64,000 bases of DNA from Sphingobacterium sp. UBA2700 (GTDB lineage: Bacteria; Bacteroidota; Bacteroidia; Sphingobacteriales; Sphingobacteriaceae): contig DELI01000027.1 of NCBI GenBank assembly GCA_002354335.1, forward strand, positions 122,482 to 186,481, written 5' to 3'. This document shows positions 51,827 to 59,143 of this stretch, piece after piece (positions within the stretch are counted from its first letter, which is position 1; the number at the start of each line of letters is the position of its first letter). The translations under genes and the position numbers were made by a program. The notes below the pieces were generated by a model that saw only the letters and a program-made list of their open reading frames with translations, ran no database searches and was not told the DNA's origin.

Positions 51827-51899
51827 GGAACTAATTGGTTTTCGTCATTCGAAATAAAGCATAATATCTAAGATGTACAAATTGTCTGCTTGAAAATAG

Positions 51900-51942
51900 G
51901 AAATATCGGAAATCTATAAGAAATATCGGAAATACCGGAAAT
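51900..51942. repeat. tandem GAAATATCGGAAAT repeats in a divergent promoter gap
   Basis: Two identical 14-base units (51900-51913 and 51920-51933) are 20 bases apart, followed by a partial unit (ACCGGAAAT, 51934-51942). They lie in the 371-base gap (51827-52197) between divergent genes, 74 bases before the leftward start. Spacing near two helical turns suits a regulator binding site. I see no gene in the rest of the gap. Confidence 0.5.
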
Positions 51943-52197
51943 GTCTGATTTAAAGCTGTTAAACGCCTTTAGTTTTGTCCTATGAATTCTTCGATAGCTC
52001 GTTTACTATTAACGCAACTGTAGAGAATTCGTATGGTAGGCTTGTAGTTGAATCCTATGAAAAAGAGGAAGATTATTTGATTTTCCTATGAGTTTACTTC
52101 TTCCTTAAAATCAGAAGGCCTTCTGAAAAATTAATGAATGATACCATTTAGAGACAATGGTGTCGGGATAGTTTTTTGACTTTAAATTTTAGAAGAA

Positions 52198-52368
52198 ATG
52201 AAAAATTTGTTCGTAGCTCTGCTGCTGACTATGCTGTGTTCTGCAGGATACTCAAACTCCTTTACAACCAGCGATGGTGATCCTCAGACGAATGGTGGTG
52301 ATAAGGGATCCGTACGTCCTCCGACTAGGCCGGCGATTCCGCCGATCTTTCCTGATTTCTTAGGTTAA
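52198..52368 (+). CDS. small secreted proline-rich peptide, 56 aa
   Basis: A 56-residue peptide. Residues 1-20 form a clear signal peptide (LFVALLLTMLCSAGYSNS). The mature part of about 36 residues is polar then proline-rich (TSDGDPQTNGGDKG, then RPPTRPAIPPIFPDFLG). The Cys is inside the signal and lacks lipobox context. It ends 18 bases before a terminator and 80 bases before the sensor kinase start, the only gene between the divergent promoter gap and the two-component system. It may be an exported signal peptide sensed by that kinase; this is inference from position. Confidence 0.6.
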   Translation: MKNLFVALLLTMLCSAGYSNSFTTSDGDPQTNGGDKGSVRPPTRPAIPPIFPDFLG

Positions 52369-52386
52369 GATCCTTTAGTAAAAATG

Positions 52387-52416
52387 CAGGTAAAATCACT
52401 TTTACCTGTATTTTTT
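52387..52416 (+). terminator. hairpin between peptide and kinase genes
   Basis: A perfect 9-bp stem (52387-52395 with 52400-52408), TCAC loop and a T-rich run. It would stop most transcription after the peptide gene, so the peptide is likely made in excess over the kinase. Confidence 0.85.
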
Positions 52417-52448
52417 ATTTGGTAATATTGCTTACCAAATTATTATCC

Positions 52449-54158
52449 ATGCGATTTCAAATAATCACACTATTATTCAGCATAATACTGTTTTTCGGGT
52501 GCCATTCTAAGAGTCCGCAATTCGCCGAAATTGATGCAGAATTAACTGTCGATAGTAATAGCAATTTTTCTAAAGCAAATTCCTTTCTAGAGTTAGGGAT
52601 GAACGATAGCTCTTTTGTTTATTTTGATTTAGCAAGTGACGATTTTATACAAGCCGGTGATAGTCTTCATGCAGCAATATGTTTAATTCAGATGGCAATT
52701 ACGTTGTCTGAAGAAGCGGATTATTATGCTGCTCAAGAAACATCATTGGAGGCAGACAAGCTTTTAGATACGGCTAATAAGGCGCATTTAGACTTGTTGT
52801 CTTTTAACTATAATAGTTTGGGAAATGCGATTTCTGGTTATGGAGATAATGAGGCTGCCATTTTTTACTACGATCTAGCCGTAAAATATGCGGTCAATAA
52901 GGATCATGCACAAACCTATAAGAATAATAAAGCTGTAACTCTTTTTGAGGCGAAGCGTTTTAAGGAAGCTTTTCTTATTCATAAAGAGAATTTAAAATCT
53001 GCTGATAAAAAAGATAAGAATTATGCACGTTGTTTGTCCAACTACGCAAATACAAGATGGCGGATAGATGAAGCGTATAATCCGTTGCCTGACTTACATA
53101 CAGCGTTAAAAATAAGAGAATCCGAATCAGACGATTTGGGCGTGAATTCCACGTTGTCACATTTATTTGAATATCACGATGGACGAAATTTGGATTCCGC
53201 CAAAATTTATGCTTCGAAATCTTTTGATTTAGCAAACAAGATTCAATTTAGTACGGATCAAATAAATGCTGCAGAGAAATTAATCAGGGTTAATTCCGAT
53301 TCTTCAAAATACTACTTTGCAATCTATAAGCATCTGTCTGATAGCGTTCGAACGGCTCGTTTGAAAGCAAAGAATCAATATGCATTGATTCGTTATGAGG
53401 CAGAGAAAAATAAAATTGATAATCTAAAGCTTCAGAAGGATGTTTTGGATCGGGATCTGCGAATTTCTAAAGAGCGAATCATTATGGTGGCTGTTATTGG
53501 CTTTGTTCTGTCTGCTCTTACATTTTTTATTTTGTGGGCGCAACGAAGAAAGCAGCGGATTACTATGGAAGCGGAAAATAAAGTTAAAGAGATACAATTG
53601 ACCACTTCTAAAAAAGTACATGATGTGGTTGCCAACGGTATTTATCGCGTGATGACAGAATTGGAGCATAAGGATGAATTTGATAAATCGGAAATTTTAG
53701 ATAAGCTGGAAGTTATGTATGAAAAATCTAGAGATATTTCCTATGAATCCTCTAAAGAAATGTGCGAAGAAAGCTTTGCAACTGATGTTTCTACATTGAT
53801 CAGATCATTTGCAAATGAAAATATTCACATGTTTATTGTCGGTAATGATCCACATCTATGGCATAATTTATCAAAAAATGCAAAGAATGACTTACTGATA
53901 ATTTTGCAAGAGATATTAGTGAATATGCGCAAACATAGCCAAGCTAACGAGGTGATATTTAGGTTCGAAGAACGGGACAATTACTTACATATTTTATATC
54001 AGGATAATGGTGTTGGTTTAACAAATCCAAAAAAGATGGGGAATGGTATTCGGAATACGGGAAACCGTATGGAAAGGTTAAAGGGTAAATTTAATTTTGC
54101 CTCAGAGAAAGGGAAAGGAGTGAAAATAGAAATGAATTTACCGCTTCCTCAAAACTGA
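52449..54158 (+). CDS. lipoprotein-type sensor histidine kinase with TPR-like sensor
   Basis: A kinase of 569 residues from the ATG at 52449; a longer TTG-started frame overlaps the terminator and is unlikely. The signal ends ILFFGC, so the N-terminus is probably lipidated or a plain signal anchor. A periplasmic region of TPR-like helix pairs (about 30-300, e.g. LSFNYNSLGNAISGYGDNEA) leads to a coiled coil, a membrane helix at about 343-365, and a NarL-type kinase core: phospho-acceptor His391 in KKVHDVVANG and an ATPase with LQEILVNMRKHSQ, DNGVGL and GNRMERLKGKFNF. This design recurs in Bacteroidota kinases paired with LuxR-type regulators. Confidence 0.85.
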   Translation: MRFQIITLLFSIILFFGCHSKSPQFAEIDAELTVDSNSNFSKANSFLELGMNDSSFVYFDLASDDFIQAGDSLHAAICLIQMAITLSEEADYYAAQETSLEADKLLDTANKAHLDLLSFNYNSLGNAISGYGDNEAAIFYYDLAVKYAVNKDHAQTYKNNKAVTLFEAKRFKEAFLIHKENLKSADKKDKNYARCLSNYANTRWRIDEAYNPLPDLHTALKIRESESDDLGVNSTLSHLFEYHDGRNLDSAKIYASKSFDLANKIQFSTDQINAAEKLIRVNSDSSKYYFAIYKHLSDSVRTARLKAKNQYALIRYEAEKNKIDNLKLQKDVLDRDLRISKERIIMVAVIGFVLSALTFFILWAQRRKQRITMEAENKVKEIQLTTSKKVHDVVANGIYRVMTELEHKDEFDKSEILDKLEVMYEKSRDISYESSKEMCEESFATDVSTLIRSFANENIHMFIVGNDPHLWHNLSKNAKNDLLIILQEILVNMRKHSQANEVIFRFEERDNYLHILYQDNGVGLTNPKKMGNGIRNTGNRMERLKGKFNFASEKGKGVKIEMNLPLPQN

Positions 54159-54163
54159 CCAAT

Positions 54164-54829
54164 ATGTTTAGAAAAGTATTAATTGCAGAAGATCATGAAA
54201 TTACTAATGTTTCGGTTCAACGAACCATCAGTGATATTGGTGTAGAAATAGCCAAATATGTTTATTACTGTGATGATGCTTTGGCGTGGATCAGTCGTGC
54301 ATTACAAGACGGGGATGCGTTTGATTTATTGATTACGGACTTATCATTTGAAGAGGATTTCAATAAACAACGTATTGCAAGTGGTATTGAACTCATTCAG
54401 GCTGTAAAAGTTATTCAACCAAACTTAAAGATTATAGTTTTTTCAGGTGAAGATAGACCTGCCATCATTGATAGACTGTTCAGTGAATATGGCATAGATG
54501 GCTATGTGCGAAAGGCTAGGCGCGATGCCCAACATCTCAAGGAAGCATTCATAGCGATCGATCAAGGGCATACCTATGTTTCCTTTGATATTAAACAATC
54601 CTTAAAACAAAGCCATACCTATGAATTCTCAAATATCGACATTCAAATTGTGAAATTGTTGTCGGAAGGTGTCTTACAGAAAGAGATTCCCAATCATCTC
54701 AAGCAAAGAAATATAAAGCCATCGGGATTGAGTAGTGTTGAAAAGCGATTGAACATGATGCGAGAAGTTTTAGCTTTTAACAAAAATGAACAGCTGGTTG
54801 CTTATTGTAAAGATAAGGGATTTATATAG
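54164..54829 (+). CDS. response regulator with LuxR-like DNA-binding domain
   Basis: A 221-residue regulator. The receiver domain (1-125) has an acidic pocket (IAEDHE) and phosphorylation site Asp59 in LLITDLSFEED, with the conserved Lys near YVRKARRDA. The C-terminal part (about 150-215) is a divergent LuxR/FixJ helix-turn-helix (IQIVKLLSEGVLQKEIPNHL; SSVEKRLNMMREVL), in which the first helix is recognisable but the usual GxSxxEIA pattern is altered. It starts 5 bases after the kinase gene and is its obvious partner. Confidence 0.85.
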   Translation: MFRKVLIAEDHEITNVSVQRTISDIGVEIAKYVYYCDDALAWISRALQDGDAFDLLITDLSFEEDFNKQRIASGIELIQAVKVIQPNLKIIVFSGEDRPAIIDRLFSEYGIDGYVRKARRDAQHLKEAFIAIDQGHTYVSFDIKQSLKQSHTYEFSNIDIQIVKLLSEGVLQKEIPNHLKQRNIKPSGLSSVEKRLNMMREVLAFNKNEQLVAYCKDKGFI

Positions 54830-54849
54830 GCGACTTAAGCTTCTTATCC

Positions 54850-55386
54850 ATGAATAAACTTTTATTAATTTTCTTAGTTTTTGTCTCCTGCCAAACACAG
54901 AATGTTCCGGTAGCCGAATATTATGATGATATAGATTTTGAACAGCAGATGTTCCAAAATCCTGCGATTTTTAAAGTGGAGAAACTAATCGATGGCGATA
55001 CGTTTTGGGTTATGAATAGCCGGAGGGAGCATTTGAAGATCCGGTTAATTGGTATTGACGCGCCAGAGACAAGAACGGTTTTTAAAAAGAAAAAGCACCC
55101 TTTCGGAATGACTTCCAAATTGTATTTAGATAGTATTTTACTGGCGAATCCTTATGTGAAGTTAAACTTCGACGTCGATTCTTTGGATCAGTATGGTCGA
55201 ACGCTCGCTTACGTTTATCTAAATGATGGAACCTTTGTAAACGAGATAATGGTTAAGAATGGCTATGCTGTTTTGATGACAGTTCCGCCTAATGTTAAAT
55301 ATCAAGAAATACTGTATAAAGCGCAAGTAGAAGCGAGGGAAAGAAAGCTAGGGATATGGAGAGAGGAGTTTTTGGAATCGAAATAA
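54850..55386 (+). CDS. thermonuclease (SNase)-family lipoprotein
   Basis: A 178-residue nuclease with a lipoprotein-type signal (LLIFLVFVSC, Cys15). The staphylococcal-nuclease core is complete: VEKLIDGDTFWVM with the metal Asp, LKIRLIGIDAPETRT with the first catalytic Arg and Glu, and DQYGRTLAYVYLNDG with the second Arg. It would degrade nucleic acids outside the cytoplasm, for nutrient use or defence against DNA uptake. It follows the response regulator by 20 bases and may share its transcript. Confidence 0.9.
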   Translation: MNKLLLIFLVFVSCQTQNVPVAEYYDDIDFEQQMFQNPAIFKVEKLIDGDTFWVMNSRREHLKIRLIGIDAPETRTVFKKKKHPFGMTSKLYLDSILLANPYVKLNFDVDSLDQYGRTLAYVYLNDGTFVNEIMVKNGYAVLMTVPPNVKYQEILYKAQVEARERKLGIWREEFLESK

Positions 55387-55468
55387 TTCAACGTTTTTCG
55401 TAGTGCTACAACTAGAGACAAAAGTTGATTTTTTAATATAAACCGTCTTTTTGCTGCGCGAGTTTACA

Positions 55469-55522
55469 AAGGAGGATTGTTGAAAGTCTCGATCTCAAGG
55501 TTTTGCTTCCTCCTTCGTTTTT
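55469..55522 (+). terminator. weak terminator-like hairpin
   Basis: An 8-bp stem (55469-55476 with 55508-55515) with a 31-base loop, followed by T-rich sequence. It could end the kinase-regulator-nuclease transcript but the long loop makes it uncertain. Confidence 0.35.
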
Positions 55523-55584
55523 CGTTTTTCATTATAGCTGTTGCCGTTCGTTAGATAGATATCCAAACGATTTCCTATCTAACA

Positions 55585-55857
55585 TCAATAACCTAAATCT
55601 CTTAAAACATCTACAACTCGGAACCTCAATCCTTCATAAGTCTTAATGTTAAACGTAGTGTCGCTGGCATTATACACTAGTCGATCGGGATTAACTCGCG
55701 TATATTTAACCATTATGTCGGTAAGTTCAGATAATGAATAGGTTTTTCCTTCGATATTTAAATAGGTTTCTTCAGGAGTTTTATCAGTTTCATCGTTCTT
55801 TTTACATGAATTTAAGCCTAGCAAAAGCACCATGCATAGATAGAGTAATGTTTTCAT
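55585..55857 (-). CDS. small lipoprotein, 90 aa
   Basis: From the ATG at 55857 (the ATG at 55881 adds eight residues that spoil the signal) this encodes a 90-residue lipoprotein with a signal ending LLGLNSC. The mature part (about 70 residues) contains a short strand-helix domain (YLNIEGKTYSLSELTDIM and LRFRVVDVLRDLGY). Function unknown. The 265-base gap after it (55858-56146) holds only AT-rich sequence and the palindrome at 56063. Confidence 0.6.
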   Translation of the reverse strand: MKTLLYLCMVLLLGLNSCKKNDETDKTPEETYLNIEGKTYSLSELTDIMVKYTRVNPDRLVYNASDTTFNIKTYEGLRFRVVDVLRDLGY

Positions 55858-56062
55858 AATTAGGTGATTTAAATATAGCACAAAAACATTGTAAATGAAA
55901 CTTTGCAGAATTTAGATCAAAGCCACTATTTTCCCTTTTTCAGGTGGCTAGAGGTTTTAATTGGATTGAGTGATAAGACTGTTTTTTAAACTTCTATGGG
56001 GATATTATGATTTCGATATCTGATTTTATAACGCTTCGCTCCTTATATAAATAGATTATTTA

Positions 56063-56080
56063 TCTGATATTTATATCAGA
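56063..56080. promoter_or_regulatory. 18-bp palindrome before the helicase gene
   Basis: TCTGATAT and its complement flank two Ts (56063-56080), 67 bases before the start of the SF1 helicase gene. A perfect palindrome in this position is a candidate operator controlling the defence block. Confidence 0.45.
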
Positions 56081-56146
56081 AAGGGTGTTGATAGAGGACG
56101 TGATTTATTGTACAAAGCTAAATCAATGTAAAATTTAAACAGTCAT

Positions 56147-58696
56147 ATGTCGCTTAAAAGAGAACTAATATATATCGACGATAAAGACGAAACGAATAGA
56201 ATCTCCCAATATTCGTACAAAGGAGATAAGATTTCTATTGTTTTTAAGTATAGTAATAAAGAGTTTTTGTACAGTAAAAACAGAGCTAAGGTCGTAGGAA
56301 CAGCAATTACTAGTGACAAAGCCTTCAATGTTTTTAACTATCTGCATGAGATCGCAAATGCGATTGGTTTAAAAACCGATGAAGGCGACAATATCCTTTT
56401 AAGAAGTTATCAGAACATTGAACACATATCTAAGAATAGCGTTTTAGCTAGTTTTTTAAATGGCTCATTATCCTCTTTTGAGAACCCCACAGAAAGTATA
56501 GATTTTTTTCCATTTGGGTTTAACCTGAGTCAGAAAAATGCAGTAAATACAGCTTTCGCAAATAATCTAAGTGTAATAGAGGGACCTCCGGGAACGGGAA
56601 AAACACAAACAATTTTGAACATTATCGTAAATGCTGTTTTAAGAGGTCAAAGTGTAGCTATTGTGTCTAGTAATAACTCTGCAACGAAAAATGTCTATGA
56701 AAAGCTAGAAAAAAACGGCATTGAGTTTATCGCTGCACTTTTAGGAAATACGCAGAATAAAAAAGATTTTATTGATTCTCAAAAACAGATTCCCGATTTG
56801 ACACAGTTTGACATAGCTGGATCTGAAAAATCAAAGCTTAAAGAAAAAGCTCTATTGCTTTCTGAGCAACTATCTGAAAAGCTTGATAAAAAGAATCGCT
56901 TAGCGTTATTAAAGCTTCAGGTTGATAACTTGGAAACTGAATATGAGCATTTCAAAGAAAATCATAAAAACGAGAAATCCAACGCTGTAGAATTCAAAAG
57001 AAACATCAGTTCAGGACAAATCCTTCAACTATGGATTACACTGGAGTCATTAGCAAAAAGAAGTAAGAAAGTTGGCTTTATAAACAGACTTCTATTTAGA
57101 TTCAAATACGGGATAAAGGATAAATCCTTTTATGAAAATCCACTTAATGAAATGATTTTTATTTGTCAATCCAAGTATTACCCGACCAAATTAATGGAGG
57201 TGACTAAGGAGATTGAATCATTAAAATCAGCTTTAAAACACTTCGCTTTTGACAGTAAATTGAGAGAGTATACAGATATTTCAATGCGAATTCTTAAGGC
57301 AGAATTGTTTCGACGTTACTATAAAAAGAAGAGAAATGAGTACACTATCCCAGAATTAAAGCGTAGATCCGAAGAATTTATTAAGGACTATCCAGTTATA
57401 ATGAGTACAACATACTCATTGAGACAAAGCTTGTCTGATGATATCTCTTATGACTATGTGATTATTGATGAATCATCACAAGTTGATTTAGCTACCGGGG
57501 CACTAGCTTTATCCTGTGCTAAGAAGGCTGTAATTGTTGGTGATGTTAAACAACTTCCTAATGTGGTTGACGCTAATATGCAAGGAAAGACTGATTTAAT
57601 TTTCGATTCCTATGAACTAAAAGAATCTTATCGTTTTTCGAGTCATAGTCTTTTGTCCTCATTACTTGAATTATTTCCAAATATTCCAAAGATATTATTG
57701 AAAGAACATTATCGTTGTCATCCTAAAATTATTGAGTTCTGCAACAAGAAGTTTTATAATAATCAACTGATTGTTCATACAGATTTTAGTGGAGAACGAC
57801 AACCGCTTGTTGTATATAAAACCGCAAAAGGAAATCATGCGCGAGAACGAATGAATCAAAGACAGATTGATATCATCAAAGAAGAGATTATTCCTATGCA
57901 AAAGCTTGAAAATGTTGTTTTAGGAATTGTTACACCTTATCGTAATCAGACCAATGCATTGCAGAATACGTTTCATGGATCCTCAATAAAAGCTGATACT
58001 GTAGATAAGTTTCAAGGAAGAGAAAATGACGTTATTATTCTTTCGACTGTTGATAATGAGATATCCGACTTCACCGACAACCCTAATCGCTTGAATGTAG
58101 CTGTATCTAGAGCAATTCAGCAATTGATTTTAGTTGTTAATGGGAATGAGCATGAAAACGATAGTAATATCTCAGACTTGATAAAATACATCGAGTATAA
58201 TAACTTTTCTATCGTGCAAAGTGAGCTGAAATCGATATTTGATTTATTATATAAAGATTATGAAGAAGAAAGAGCAAAAATCATAGGTAAATCGGGCAAG
58301 GTATCAGCATATGATAGTGAAAATCTAATGTATGTATTAATTAAAGAGGTTTTAGCAGATAGTAGTTTTTCTAAGTATGACGTCCTGATGCATTTCCCGA
58401 TGAGGCAACTTATTAATGATTTTTCGAAGCTTGATCAACAGGAGTTAAAGTACGCATCTAATCCATTGACACACATTGATTTTATAGTTTACAATAAACT
58501 TAGTAAAACTCCAGTACTTGGAATAGAGGTTGATGGTTTTGAATTTCATAAAGATGGAACAAAACAATCCGACAGAGATAAAATGAAAGATGCTATTTTA
58601 AGTAATTACAACTTCCCGTTAATACGTTTCAAAACAAATGAAAGTAATGAGAAGAGGAAACTTATTAATAAATTGAATGATCTTCAGGCCTCATAA
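56147..58696 (+). CDS. SF1 (DNA2/Upf1-like) helicase with C-terminal DUF2726-like nuclease domain
   Basis: An 849-residue protein. An N-terminal domain of about 125 residues leads to a superfamily 1 helicase core: Walker A GPPGTGKT (146-153), a long helical insertion (about 210-400), Walker B VIIDESSQVD (Asp441-Glu442), the GDVKQLPNVV and EHYRCHPKII motifs, TVDKFQGRENDVIILST, and RLNVAVSRAIQQLILV as motif VI. The last 110 residues match a PD-(D/E)XK-like DUF2726/DUF559 fold: HIDFIVYNK (Asp778) and LGIEVDGFEFH (Glu794, Asp796), then KDAILSNYNFPLIRF. Helicases fused to a nuclease in AT-rich islands are often anti-phage effectors. It has its own promoter region with the palindrome at 56063. Confidence 0.85.
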   Translation: MSLKRELIYIDDKDETNRISQYSYKGDKISIVFKYSNKEFLYSKNRAKVVGTAITSDKAFNVFNYLHEIANAIGLKTDEGDNILLRSYQNIEHISKNSVLASFLNGSLSSFENPTESIDFFPFGFNLSQKNAVNTAFANNLSVIEGPPGTGKTQTILNIIVNAVLRGQSVAIVSSNNSATKNVYEKLEKNGIEFIAALLGNTQNKKDFIDSQKQIPDLTQFDIAGSEKSKLKEKALLLSEQLSEKLDKKNRLALLKLQVDNLETEYEHFKENHKNEKSNAVEFKRNISSGQILQLWITLESLAKRSKKVGFINRLLFRFKYGIKDKSFYENPLNEMIFICQSKYYPTKLMEVTKEIESLKSALKHFAFDSKLREYTDISMRILKAELFRRYYKKKRNEYTIPELKRRSEEFIKDYPVIMSTTYSLRQSLSDDISYDYVIIDESSQVDLATGALALSCAKKAVIVGDVKQLPNVVDANMQGKTDLIFDSYELKESYRFSSHSLLSSLLELFPNIPKILLKEHYRCHPKIIEFCNKKFYNNQLIVHTDFSGERQPLVVYKTAKGNHARERMNQRQIDIIKEEIIPMQKLENVVLGIVTPYRNQTNALQNTFHGSSIKADTVDKFQGRENDVIILSTVDNEISDFTDNPNRLNVAVSRAIQQLILVVNGNEHENDSNISDLIKYIEYNNFSIVQSELKSIFDLLYKDYEEERAKIIGKSGKVSAYDSENLMYVLIKEVLADSSFSKYDVLMHFPMRQLINDFSKLDQQELKYASNPLTHIDFIVYNKLSKTPVLGIEVDGFEFHKDGTKQSDRDKMKDAILSNYNFPLIRFKTNESNEKRKLINKLNDLQAS

Positions 58697-58790
58697 CTAA
58701 GTTTAGGGAAAAATAGTAATCACGGTTTCCCGTAAGTTTATTAAGGATTTTCTAAGTATATTTAAGAATTCTAAAAAGCATATTTAAATT

Positions 58791-59117
58791 ATGGGATTTA
58801 ACGAATTAATATCTAAGATAGTAGCATTTCGCGATGATCGGGATTGGAAGCAATTTCATAACTCGAAAGACTTAGCGATTGCGTTAAATATTGAAACTTC
58901 TGAATTGCTAGAATTGTTCTTATGGAAAGATAAGGAAGATGTTAGTAAAGAAAAATTAAAAGAAGAGCTTGCAGATGTTTTGATGTATGCGTTATTATTA
59001 GCAGAAAAACATCAATTTAATATTGAAGAAATAGTAGAGCAGAAACTAGAAATCAACAATCAAAAATATCCAGTAGATAAAGCTAAGGGATCTGCAAAAA
59101 AATACAACGAATTATAA
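58791..59117 (+). CDS. MazG-like nucleotide pyrophosphohydrolase
   Basis: A 108-residue protein of the MazG/dCTPase group. It has a start helix (FNELISKIVAFRDDRDWKQF), the metal-binding EXXE pair in NIETSELLELF (Glu35, Glu38) and the EXXD pair in KEELADVLMYALLL (Glu59, Asp62). It hydrolyses nucleoside triphosphates to monophosphates and pyrophosphate, possibly abnormal or excess dNTPs. The gene lies 26 bases before the helicase-nuclease fusion, so both are in one operon. MazG-like enzymes next to nuclease genes may lower nucleotide pools or guard the system; the exact role here is inferred. Confidence 0.9.
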   Translation: MGFNELISKIVAFRDDRDWKQFHNSKDLAIALNIETSELLELFLWKDKEDVSKEKLKEELADVLMYALLLAEKHQFNIEEIVEQKLEINNQKYPVDKAKGSAKKYNEL

Positions 59118-59143
59118 TAAAATACCAAGCCAATAACCAATTA

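Noticed and set aside
52419-52448. TTG-started extension of the sensor kinase
   Set aside because: It would begin within the T run after a terminator and would place ten extra residues before a good signal sequence.
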